Shown: piece after piece, positions 1 to 7,676 of the stretch
Layout of the letters: every line of letters begins with the position of its first letter
Position numbering within the stretch: position 1 is the first letter of the stretch
Assembly (NCBI RefSeq): GCF_014529945.1
Contig: NZ_JACVFB010000008.1
Span: 186,001 to 250,000, forward strand
Source of the DNA: Chitinophaga varians
Lineage (GTDB): Bacteria > Bacteroidota > Bacteroidia > Chitinophagales > Chitinophagaceae
Direction of reading: 5' to 3'
Length of the DNA stretch: 64,000 nucleotides
Notes under the pieces: model-generated
The model's database searches: none
The model's input: only the letters and a program-made list of their open reading frames with translations
Told to the model about the DNA's origin: nothing
Translations under genes and position numbers: made by a program

Positions 1-132
1 GTTGCCGTATTTCAGGCCGGCGATCGCCCCATATTCAAAATCGATGGAAAAACCGAGCGTATCTACATAATACTTAATAGCCGCTGCTAAATTACTGACA
101 GAAAAAATAGTAGCCGAACATTCCGGAGTCAT
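1..132 (-). CDS. VOC (glyoxalase-like) family protein, N-terminal fragment
   Basis: Only the first 44 codons lie in the window; the gene continues past its left edge. The start is the ATG at 132. The visible residues begin MTPECSATIFSVSNLAAAI and run into YYVDTLGFSIDF, the usual first beta-alpha unit of vicinal-oxygen-chelate proteins (glyoxalase/bleomycin-resistance fold). Members may be enzymes or binding proteins, and substrate cannot be inferred from this fragment. It is the next gene downstream of the aldolase on the same strand, with a 20-bp gap, so the two may be co-transcribed. Confidence 0.75.
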   Translation of the reverse strand, partial: MTPECSATIFSVSNLAAAIKYYVDTLGFSIDFEYGAIAGLKYGN

Positions 133-152
133 GGTTTATCATTTTAGTATGA

Positions 153-1226
153 TCAGGCAATCGTTACTTCCTGATTCAGGTACACGTCCTGAATAGCGTT
201 CAACAACGCAGCACCGTCTTTCATCGGCCGCTGGAAAGCTTTACGGCCGGAGATCAGTCCTACGCCACCGGCTCTTTTATTGATCACCGCCGTTCTTACG
301 GCATCGGCCAGGTCCGCATCACCTTGTGAGGCGCCGCCGGAGTTGATCAGTCCCATACGCCCCATATAGCAGTTGGCCACCTGATAACGGCAAAGATCGA
401 TCGGATTATTGGAGGTCAGTTCCGTATAGATACGTTCATCCAGTTTACCATAGGAAGACGCGCCGGTATTGAGCGCTTTGTAACCACCATTCACTTCCGG
501 CAGTTTTTGTTTGATGATATCTGCCTGGATGGTCACCCCGAGATGGTTGGCCTGCCCCGTGAGGTCTGCTGCCAGGTGGTAGTCTACATCTTTTTTGAAG
601 GCATCGTTGCGAAGGTAGCACCACAGGATGGTGGCCATTCCCAGCTCATGGGCCAGTTCAAAAGCCTGCGCCACTTCCACCAGTTGCCGGTCGGCATTGT
701 CGGAGCCGAAATAGATGGTAGCACCCACCGCCGCGGCGCCGAGGTTCCACGCTTCCTGCACGGTACCATACATCACCTGGTCCGCTTTATTCGGATAGGT
801 GAGCAGTTCGTTATGATTGATTTTAACGATGAACGGAATACGGTGCGCATAACGGCGCGATACGGAAGCCAGCACCCCGAAAGTAGAAGCAACGGCATTG
901 CAACCGCCTTCTATGGCCAGTTTCACAATATTCTCCGGATCAAAATAAGCAGGATTCTTTGCAAAGGAGGCGCCGGCGCTGTGTTCTACGCCCTGGTCTA
1001 CCGGCAGGATGGACATATAACCGGTGCCAGCCAGCCGGCCGTTGTTAAACAGCTGTCCCAGGCTCCGCAGCACCTGCGGGTTACGACTGGAAGGCTGATA
1101 GATACGATTGACCGTATCCGGCCCGGGCAGATGCAGCATGTCTTTGGAGATGGTCTTGCTTTCGTGTTGTAAAAGTATATCGCTATCTTTACCCAGCAAC
1201 TCACTGATATTTTCCAAGGATAACAT
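153..1226 (-). CDS. fbaB: Class I fructose-bisphosphate aldolase (FbaB/DhnA type)
   Basis: A 357-residue cytoplasmic enzyme that reversibly cleaves fructose 1,6-bisphosphate to dihydroxyacetone phosphate and glyceraldehyde 3-phosphate in glycolysis and gluconeogenesis. Length and motifs fit the DhnA/FbaB family: the VDQGVEHS segment near residue 77, the barrel strands around VKINHNELLTYP, and ADIIKQKLP near residue 235, which holds the expected Schiff-base lysine region. The C-terminal GLISGRKAFQRP is the usual phosphate-binding loop. The start at 1226 gives a full-length N-terminus. A possible promoter lies just upstream. The assignment is firm at family level; in vivo substrate preference is inferred. 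Confidence 0.92.
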   Translation of the reverse strand: MLSLENISELLGKDSDILLQHESKTISKDMLHLPGPDTVNRIYQPSSRNPQVLRSLGQLFNNGRLAGTGYMSILPVDQGVEHSAGASFAKNPAYFDPENIVKLAIEGGCNAVASTFGVLASVSRRYAHRIPFIVKINHNELLTYPNKADQVMYGTVQEAWNLGAAAVGATIYFGSDNADRQLVEVAQAFELAHELGMATILWCYLRNDAFKKDVDYHLAADLTGQANHLGVTIQADIIKQKLPEVNGGYKALNTGASSYGKLDERIYTELTSNNPIDLCRYQVANCYMGRMGLINSGGASQGDADLADAVRTAVINKRAGGVGLISGRKAFQRPMKDGAALLNAIQDVYLNQEVTIA

Positions 1227-1250
1227 AACAGAATCTTTTTTTGGTTAGAT

Positions 1251-1277
1251 TAAATGTAAGGATTTAATCCCGCACAA
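1251..1277 (-). promoter_or_regulatory. Putative Bacteroidota promoter for the aldolase gene
   Basis: Read on the minus strand, a TTG (1277-1275) is followed after 16 bases by TACATTTA (1258-1251). This is close to the Bacteroidota pattern TTG, about 19 bases, TAnnTTTG. It sits 25 bp before the aldolase ATG. The final G of the -7 box is missing and the spacer is short, so the call is tentative. Confidence 0.4.
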
Positions 1278-1352
1278 AAACATCGCCAGGAAAATTCTGA
1301 TGGACACTCGCTTCTACCGTATTTGATCATCATTCTTTAAAGTAAACAACAG

Positions 1353-2243
1353 ATGAAAACAATATTCATGACGGGTGTCACCGGCTATATCGGTGGCTCC
1401 GTGGCGGCCCGGTTGCTGCATGCTGGTTATCGGGTCAATGGACTGGCAAGAAACGAAAAAGATTTTCCGGCGTTGACGGCTGCAGGTATACAGCCCATCG
1501 CCGGCTCACTGGATGACGAGGCCGTCATTGCGCGGGAAGCGGCAGCGGCAGATGTGGTGATCAACACCGCCTCGGCAGACGATCCTTATGTGGTGGCCAC
1601 CATCCTGGAAGCATTGGCCGGCACCGGCAAAAAATTCATCCATACCTCCGGCTCCAGTATTGCAGGCGATAAAGCACGGGGCGCCTACGCCAACATCGAA
1701 CCATTTACTTTTATTCCTAAAAACCCGCGACTGGAAAAAGCCGCACGGGTGGCGATAGACAGGGCCGTCCTGGCGGCTGAAGGCCACTACGTGGTGATAT
1801 GTCCGACCATGATATATGGTACCGGCACCGGCATCAAAAAAGATTCGGCACAGGTGCCCATGCTAACGGAAGCCGCGCGGGAAGCGGGTCACGGCGTACA
1901 TATCGGCACCGGCGAAAACCGCTGGTCCAATGTGCATATTGAAGATCTGGCCAATCTATACCTGCTGGCGCTGGAGCAGGCACCCTCCGGTAGTTTCTAC
2001 TATGCAGAAAATGGTATTCATTCCCTGAAAGAAATAGCGGCCGCCATCAGCAAATCACTGGGCTTCGGTGGTAAAACAGCGTCCATCACCATAGCGGAAG
2101 CGATACGTCGCTGGGGTATGGAGGGCGCACATTTCGGGCTGGGCTCCAACAGTATCGTATCGGCCGTAGCTGCCCGCAGCCTGGGCTGGTTACCGGTACA
2201 CAACAACCTGTTGTCAACGATCGTGCAAAGTGAACGCGACTAA
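1353..2243 (+). CDS. NAD(P)-binding epimerase/dehydratase-family protein (extended SDR-like)
   Basis: A 296-residue cytoplasmic Rossmann protein. The N-terminus has the dinucleotide-binding glycine motif TGVTGYIGG at residues 7-15. VVINTASADD and IHTSGSSIAGD follow at the positions of later SDR core strands, and VICPTMIYGTG resembles the substrate-proximal strand of extended and atypical SDRs. No classic YxxxK pair is obvious, so it belongs either to the atypical SDRs or to a reductase subgroup. Substrate unknown. It stands alone on the plus strand, divergent from the aldolase. Confidence 0.8.
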   Translation: MKTIFMTGVTGYIGGSVAARLLHAGYRVNGLARNEKDFPALTAAGIQPIAGSLDDEAVIAREAAAADVVINTASADDPYVVATILEALAGTGKKFIHTSGSSIAGDKARGAYANIEPFTFIPKNPRLEKAARVAIDRAVLAAEGHYVVICPTMIYGTGTGIKKDSAQVPMLTEAAREAGHGVHIGTGENRWSNVHIEDLANLYLLALEQAPSGSFYYAENGIHSLKEIAAAISKSLGFGGKTASITIAEAIRRWGMEGAHFGLGSNSIVSAVAARSLGWLPVHNNLLSTIVQSERD

Positions 2244-2245
2244 TA

Positions 2246-2419
2246 TCAATATGGCCGGGGCTTCTCCCGCTCCGGCCCATCCTCCCGCTCTTCTGATACG
2301 GTTTCCGTGCCTTCAAAAGCTCCGCCGGAGCCATCATGTATAATGACCGGCTCTGCCGGCTGTGTTTCGGTATTTTCGGGTCTTGGACTATTCTCAGCGG
2401 GTATAATCATTGTTTCCAT
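2246..2419 (-). CDS. Small acidic hypothetical protein
   Basis: A 57-residue open frame starting METMIIPAENSPRPENTE and ending in a charged stretch rich in E, P and R. It is hydrophilic, with no signal peptide or recognisable domain. It fills the interval between the epimerase-like gene (stop at 2243) and the histidine phosphatase, and has a proper ATG. Its low complexity means it could be a chance frame. Nothing in the sequence suggests a function. Confidence 0.35.
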   Translation of the reverse strand: METMIIPAENSPRPENTETQPAEPVIIHDGSGGAFEGTETVSEEREDGPEREKPRPY

Positions 2420-2486
2420 ATGTCAAAAATATGGAATATCCCTGCGCTTTCCGCCTCATAAGCCTGAATTTACGGTTGCTGTTGTT

Positions 2487-2494
2487 TATCTTTG
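2487..2494 (+). promoter_or_regulatory. Putative -7 box for the histidine phosphatase gene
   Basis: TATCTTTG is an exact match to the Bacteroidota -7 consensus TAnnTTTG and lies 28 bp before the ATG at 2522. No TTG is found at the ideal -33 distance, so only the -7 element is claimed. Confidence 0.5.
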
Positions 2495-2521
2495 CTACCC
2501 TAAAAAAACGAGCAGACAATT

Positions 2522-3109
2522 ATGGTGACCCGTATTGCAATTATTCGTCATGGTAGTACATCCTGGAACAAAGCCGGCCGACTGCAGGGATATTCCGATA
2601 TTCCGCTGGATGAAGAAGGACTGGAACAGGCCCGTAAACTGGGATCACGCCTCGCCGGTCAACCATGGGACATCGTCTGCTCCAGTCATCTGATCCGTGC
2701 ACGGCAAACAGCAGCTATTCTGGCTGAACAACTGGGCATCGATACTATCTGGCAGGACACCCGCATCGGCGAAGCTGGCGGCGGACTGATAGAAGGCACC
2801 ACCGAAGCAGAACGACTGGAAAAATGGGGGCCCGACTGGAAAATGCAGGACCTCGGTATGGAATCTAATGCCTCCGTACTGGAAAGAGGGATGTCTTTTC
2901 TGGATGAACTCATCACCACAGAAAAAGGAAAACAAATCATACTCGTGACCCACGGCAGCTTTATCCGGCAAATGCTGGCCCACCTGCTGCCCCACCTCCC
3001 ACCGCCGCCACCCATGAAAAACACCTCTATCACCCACCTGGAGTTAATAGACGGCAAATGGGAATGCCCGCTCTTCAACTGCGTGGAGCACCTGGAATCC
3101 GCCTCATAA
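2522..3109 (+). CDS. Histidine phosphatase family protein (phosphoglycerate-mutase-like)
   Basis: A 195-residue cytoplasmic protein with the catalytic RHG motif in IIRHGSTSWNKAGRLQG (residues 8-24). The later conserved histidine lies in LVTHGSFIRQM near residue 143. This arrangement defines branch-1 histidine phosphatases, which include GpmB, CobC and broad-specificity phosphatases. They transfer phosphate through a phosphohistidine. The substrate cannot be told from sequence. The gene is preceded by a good -7 box, and its 3' end abuts a terminator serving the gene on the opposite strand. Confidence 0.88.
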   Translation: MVTRIAIIRHGSTSWNKAGRLQGYSDIPLDEEGLEQARKLGSRLAGQPWDIVCSSHLIRARQTAAILAEQLGIDTIWQDTRIGEAGGGLIEGTTEAERLEKWGPDWKMQDLGMESNASVLERGMSFLDELITTEKGKQIILVTHGSFIRQMLAHLLPHLPPPPPMKNTSITHLELIDGKWECPLFNCVEHLESAS

Positions 3110-3139
3110 AAAAGGCGCCTCATCTGTTGATGAGACGCC
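3107..3139 (-). terminator. Rho-independent terminator of the M43 protease gene
   Basis: An inverted repeat (3114-3124 with 3129-3139, four-base loop, one mismatch) is followed on the minus strand by a run of six T. It lies 25 bp beyond the stop of the minus-strand protease gene and overlaps the end of the plus-strand phosphatase gene. Confidence 0.75.
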
Positions 3140-3163
3140 CTATATTGGTTGGTCAGTCAGGAA

Positions 3164-6100
3164 CTACTTCACCACTTTCACGCTGATGCGTTCAAAACCA
3201 CGGGAGATATCTATCAGATAAACACCGGATGGCAGCGAAGAAAGACTGTTCACCTGTAATCTGTTCATGCCTTTGATCACCTGCTCCCTTTGCTCTTTCA
3301 CGATATGGCCATCGAGACCATATAACCGCACGATCACCGGCCCTTCCCAGATGGACTGGAAATACAGTTGTATGCGGTCATCAAACGGGCTGGTAGCAGT
3401 AAGTTTAGGTTTGTCCGTTACTTCCTTCATCATCATCAGGGAAGAACCGCCTGTCACCATTATCTTATAATCTTCCACTTCTCCCTGATAAGCGTCCACG
3501 CCACAGGGTTTCACGTTGCTGCCGTAGCCCATGCGTACACGCATCAGCGTGGCGCCCGTCTTCGCATTGGCAGGCACCGTGATAGTCTGGCTAAACGGAC
3601 CGCTGCCGCGTTTTACATAGACTTTTTCAGTGGTATCATTAAGTTGTTTATCACCGTTCCAGTCGATCCATACGGCCACAGAAATGTCCGGCCAGTATTC
3701 CACTCCCAGATTGATCTGCAACGGATAGGATTGTCCGGCAGCCACAGTAGCGGATAATGCCGTGAAGTCTTTGTAACCGTCCCACTGCGAGCTGTTGTCC
3801 AGATTGGCGAAACGCACGCGTGTGATACTATTGTAATTCAATGCCGTGCTGGCAGTGCAATAATCCGTTACGCGGAAGCCGGTATCCTGCGAAGGTGCAG
3901 ATGTTGTTTGTCCCGCTTTGATACTGCCGCGTGGCAGCGTATTGTAAGCGTAGTCCATCAGCGTATAGCTGTTACCGTTGGCGTTCACTTTGAAACGGAA
4001 CCAGCCATAGAAGGTTTCCCCGCCGGTGGAGAAAGTAAATCCGGCATAGGCTGTCTGGCCTTTCCAGACGGTATACGATGTGTTGGTCAGGTCATGTTCC
4101 AGCGGATAATCACCGCCCGCCACAAAGTTGGACGAATCACCGATGACGGTACCTGCCGCCAACATGGCAATATTCCTGGTAGTGCCTACCGCCACCATCG
4201 GTTTCTTATAGGTCTCTAACCGCAGTTTACCACTATCAGCCCACAGACCATAAGCCGCATCGGCGTTGTTATCCACGAGGAAGTAGTACCAGTTATTCGT
4301 TGTATTGATGGTGTAGGTAGCATCATCTACATCTACATATTTGATCTGGTAAGGATCACGGAAACTGATGCTCAGCTGTTTCTGGCTACTGTCCGGCGAT
4401 TGCGGAGTGCTAAACGCCGCCGGCAGGAAGGTAACAGTCGTCATGCCGCTGTTGGCCGCAGCGTGACTGGTAGCTTTACCCACAAAGGCAAAACGCGCGG
4501 TGGTATTATTCAGCGCCCTGAGCTGCACCGTCAGCCCTGCAGGCAGATTGCTCACGGTATAGTGCGTATTGGCCACGAAGTTGCCGGAACTGATGGCAAA
4601 AGTATTACCCAATATGCTCACTTCGGCGGTATCGGGGAGCGCACCATCATTAGGCAGTGATTCCCGGAAAGCTGTCCTGGACCAGGAAACAGTGGCCTTG
4701 CCGGCATCGCCTGTTCTGATACTGCCATTGGGTGCATTATTCCAGGCGTAGTCTTTAATGGTATAATTGCTGCCATCAGCAGATACTGTGATGCGCATCC
4801 AGCCATAACGCGGTTTACCATTCAGGGTAAATTTCAGGCCGATGTAAGCTGTTTTACCCGCCCATTTGGTATAGGCAGCACTGTAGATATCATGTTCATT
4901 AGGATAAGCACCGCCTGCCACAAAGTTGGAAGTATCGCCGATGATAGTATTGGCCGCGAGCGGTGAGATATTGCGGGTAGTACCTTCACAGACAGCAGAT
5001 TTCTGATAGGTTTCAAAACGGAGTTTGTTGCTATCGAACCAACCACCATATTCGGCATCACCAACACCAAAGTTAATATACTGCCATGGGTTGCCGCTGG
5101 TGATCGTCACATCAGTCATGTCTGTATAAACAATTTTATACGGATCGATGAAATGAATACCGAAAACTATGTAGTTGCGGTACAGTGAGCCCGTGCCGCC
5201 TTGTATGGCCGCATTCAGGAAAGTGATTTTTACGCTGTCGGTGTTGTTGGCCGCTGCATGCTGACTAGCCGCTCCGGTAAATGTAAGTACAGCCGTTTTG
5301 TTGTTGATCACCTGGATCTGCGCCGTCAGGCCGGCAGGTACATTCTGTGCCGTAAAGTGCGTACCGGCTACCAGGTTACCGCTGCTAACCGCAAACACCG
5401 CGCCGCCTACTAATTTCAGTGTATCCGTTGACGTAACACTACCGTTATTGACATCGCTCTCATTGAAGAGGGTGAAGTTCGGCACAAGTCTTTTTACGGT
5501 ATCGGGCAACAAGGTGGCGGCCAGGTTAGTGGCGCTCCACAGGTTGTTTCGCTGCGCGATATTACTGGTCAAAGCCGCCAGCATACGGTCGCTCTGCCCC
5601 GCCGTGAACATTTTGGGGCAGGAAGAATAGTCCATATAGTTTTCTGTGTTGGCCACAGCGCCGCACCAGTTGGCATTGAGGTTACAACCGCCGAAGTTCG
5701 ACTGTGTAGGTGGCGTATCGTCTACCTCATCGCCGGGAGCGGAACAACCGTTTTCAAAAGTATGTTGCAAATTGAGGAAGTGACCTACTTCGTGGGTCAG
5801 CACCCTTTTCATATTGGGCTGAAAGTTTTCAGAGCTGCCCACACCGGGAGCGCCCAGATAACGCCAGTTGTAAACAACACCATCCAGATGGTTGGCAGCC
5901 ACCCAGTTGTCCGGCAGGTAAGTCCATCCGGAATTGTTATACACGCCTTTCTCTTCTACCTCGCTTACAATCCAGATGTTAAGGTATTTTTCACCAGGCC
6001 AGTAAGAGATGCTCTTTACCGCAGCGCCCGTACCATCAGGAGAGCGACCATCCAGGTCATTAAAATGATAGGTGACGCCATTGGTAGGATTGCCCTGCGG

Positions 6101-6541
6101 ATCAATGTCCGCTAAGCGGAAAGTGATATGCAGATTGGCCGCCAGTCCGATAAAGCGCGGATCAATGGAGGAATAATCACTGTTCAGCAGGTTGTAATCC
6201 TGATTAAGGATATCAATAGCAGAACGGACCTGTTCCATCGTTACCTTGTAAGGATTCACCGGATCATTGACGTGGAATACTACCGGGATAGTATATTGCA
6301 CAGGGCCGGCCAGCGCCGCCCGCTGCTGGCGCATACCGGCAATGATCTTTTTAATCTGCGCCTCCTGATTAACAGCAGCCTGCCGGGAAGCGGGATGTTT
6401 TTTATACAGCTCCTGCATGGCTTTTGAAGAGGTACAGTGATCCGGAAGTGGTGGCAGTCCCGGCGTCTGCTGGGCTTTTGCCGCATAGCCGACCACCAGA
6501 CATAACAATAGCGTTATTATCTTTCGTGATAAAGGTGACAT
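3164..6541 (-). CDS. Secreted zinc metalloprotease, M43 (pappalysin/ulilysin-like), with GEVED-type domain and T9SS tail
   Basis: A 1125-residue exported protein. Residues 1-23 form a signal peptide ending in AKAQ. The catalytic domain (about 80-330) holds the zinc motif HEVGHFLNLQH at 250-260, which is the HExxHxxxxxH pattern of M43 peptidases, and a Met-turn NYMDY near 301. Two tandem modules of about 260 residues follow (roughly 357-622 and 622-880). Each has a beta-sandwich-like part containing VPAGLT or LPAGLT and an NFVAGG segment. A GEVEDYKIMV segment then marks a GEVED-type domain, and the last ~75 residues are a type IX sorting domain ending in SVKVVK. Expected to be secreted through T9SS and attached or released as a protein-degrading enzyme. 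Confidence 0.9.
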   Translation of the reverse strand: MSPLSRKIITLLLCLVVGYAAKAQQTPGLPPLPDHCTSSKAMQELYKKHPASRQAAVNQEAQIKKIIAGMRQQRAALAGPVQYTIPVVFHVNDPVNPYKVTMEQVRSAIDILNQDYNLLNSDYSSIDPRFIGLAANLHITFRLADIDPQGNPTNGVTYHFNDLDGRSPDGTGAAVKSISYWPGEKYLNIWIVSEVEEKGVYNNSGWTYLPDNWVAANHLDGVVYNWRYLGAPGVGSSENFQPNMKRVLTHEVGHFLNLQHTFENGCSAPGDEVDDTPPTQSNFGGCNLNANWCGAVANTENYMDYSSCPKMFTAGQSDRMLAALTSNIAQRNNLWSATNLAATLLPDTVKRLVPNFTLFNESDVNNGSVTSTDTLKLVGGAVFAVSSGNLVAGTHFTAQNVPAGLTAQIQVINNKTAVLTFTGAASQHAAANNTDSVKITFLNAAIQGGTGSLYRNYIVFGIHFIDPYKIVYTDMTDVTITSGNPWQYINFGVGDAEYGGWFDSNKLRFETYQKSAVCEGTTRNISPLAANTIIGDTSNFVAGGAYPNEHDIYSAAYTKWAGKTAYIGLKFTLNGKPRYGWMRITVSADGSNYTIKDYAWNNAPNGSIRTGDAGKATVSWSRTAFRESLPNDGALPDTAEVSILGNTFAISSGNFVANTHYTVSNLPAGLTVQLRALNNTTARFAFVGKATSHAAANSGMTTVTFLPAAFSTPQSPDSSQKQLSISFRDPYQIKYVDVDDATYTINTTNNWYYFLVDNNADAAYGLWADSGKLRLETYKKPMVAVGTTRNIAMLAAGTVIGDSSNFVAGGDYPLEHDLTNTSYTVWKGQTAYAGFTFSTGGETFYGWFRFKVNANGNSYTLMDYAYNTLPRGSIKAGQTTSAPSQDTGFRVTDYCTASTALNYNSITRVRFANLDNSSQWDGYKDFTALSATVAAGQSYPLQINLGVEYWPDISVAVWIDWNGDKQLNDTTEKVYVKRGSGPFSQTITVPANAKTGATLMRVRMGYGSNVKPCGVDAYQGEVEDYKIMVTGGSSLMMMKEVTDKPKLTATSPFDDRIQLYFQSIWEGPVIVRLYGLDGHIVKEQREQVIKGMNRLQVNSLSSLPSGVYLIDISRGFERISVKVVK

Positions 6542-7013
6542 ATAATTGGTTTAAAATGTGGACACAGTAATTACTATCCGCGGCAGCATGCCGCAGCAGT
6601 ATGTGTAATAGCAGTAATAGCTGCGCATGGCAGCAGGAAATGGGTTGACATAGACACGGGGTGTCTTTGGCAGAGGGAAAAATTCTATTTCATAAAGTGG
6701 TTTTTTATGGGTTGAAAATGGAAATAAGGATAGCGTAACCCGTCAATACCGGTGAGAGCCGGGTATAGGCAAACAAGAGCAGATTGATTCTATTTGGTTG
6801 ATATCACAGGCGTCAGATCTTCGATTTATGCTCTCTACATACAACAGCTATACGAATTTAACGGAGTACAGATTAACAAGCTGCCATGAAATTGATGACT
6901 TATAGGCGGATATTAACCGGGTTAAAAAACGGGTAGTGGTGTCCGTTAGGTAAATATGGGGGGATGATGGAGAGATTTCATATTCTATAAAACGGATGAA
7001 ATCCATGAGACGT
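6542..7013. other. Intergenic region upstream of the M43 protease; no gene seen
   Basis: About 470 bp with no convincing reading frame. It must hold the promoter of the minus-strand protease, but no clear -33/-7 pair was found. Its right end grades into the repeat array. Confidence 0.5.
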
Positions 7014-7448
7014 ATGAGATGAATGAAAGGTATAAAATGCATAAAGCGTGTAAAACCATGAAACGTATGGGACGTATGGGACGTATGGAACCATAAAACG
7101 TATGAAACGCACGAAACCATGAAACGCGTGAAACCATGAAACGGATGAAACGCACGAAATCATGAAACGTATGAAACGTATGGAACCATAAAACGTATGA
7201 AACGCACGAAACCATGAAACGCATGAAAGGTATGAAACGTACGAAATCATGAAACGTATGAAACCATGAAACGCGTGAAAGGTATGAAACGTACGAAATC
7301 ATGAAACGTATGAAACGCACGAAACCATGAAACGCGTGAAACGCATGAAACGCATGAAACGTATGAAACCATAAAATCATAAAATCATAAAACCATAAAA
7401 CCATAAAACCATAAAACCATAAAACCATAAAACCATAAAACCATAAAA
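7014..7448. repeat. Degenerate minisatellite of ATGAAACGY / CATAAAAC units
   Basis: About 430 bp made almost wholly of short direct repeats. Most are 9-mers of the form ATGAAACGY, mixed with 8-mers CATGAAAC. At the right end come near-perfect 8-mers CATAAAAC repeated about eight times. The mixture of 8- and 9-base units breaks any reading frame. Open frames on the minus strand here are translations of the repeat and are not considered genes. The right end joins a REP-like palindrome, whose minus-strand tail reads GGGTTTTATGG and so continues straight into the repeat. Confidence 0.9.
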
Positions 7449-7472
7449 CCCAGGGCTAAAGCCCTGGGCTAC
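7449..7472 (-). repeat. REP-like element, GTAG head plus palindrome (copy 1)
   Basis: On the minus strand: GTAG (7472-7469), then a perfect 9-bp palindrome with arms CCCAGGGCT and AGCCCTGGG and a two-base loop. The GTAG head before a hairpin is the layout of REP sequences acted on by RAYT (Y1) transposases. It faces copy 2 head to head across 127 bp. Confidence 0.75.
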
Positions 7473-7599
7473 GATGTTCTTCAGGTTCTTTCGATGATGC
7501 ACTCCAACGTTTACGAGGATTTCGCGCAAAGGGATCAGACCAATATTATTATCCTGCGTAAATTATAAGCTGCTAATGTTAAAGAAATTGAGCAACATC

Positions 7600-7623
7600 G
7601 TAGCCCAGGGCTTTAGCCCTGGG
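7600..7623 (+). repeat. REP-like element, GTAG head plus palindrome (copy 2)
   Basis: A plus-strand copy identical to copy 1 through the hairpin. Both share the 5' extension AACATC and a 3' tail beginning GGGTTT. The tail reads TTTCATGGG twice and then TTTTATAGG, related to the minisatellite beyond copy 1. It ends 53 bp downstream of the GH30 gene's stop. Confidence 0.75.
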
Positions 7624-7676
7624 TTTCATGGGTTTCATGGGTTTTATAGGTGTTATAGTTTTTATTGATCGTTATA

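Noticed and set aside
507..1172. Plus-strand frame of 221 codons over the aldolase gene
   Set aside because: It lies antisense inside a clear aldolase gene and has no recognisable domain.
2307..2528. Plus-strand frame of 73 codons
   Set aside because: No signal, no domain; it covers the promoter and start region of the phosphatase gene and is unlikely to be expressed.
6848..7428. Three overlapping minus-strand frames rich in Phe, His and Ser
   Set aside because: They are translations of the short tandem repeat, in overlapping frames, with no signal or domain. 8- and 9-base units shift the frame, so no real gene is expected.
7014..7448. CRISPR-like array of short repeats
   Set aside because: Units are 8-9 bases with no spacers of regular length and no cas genes nearby.
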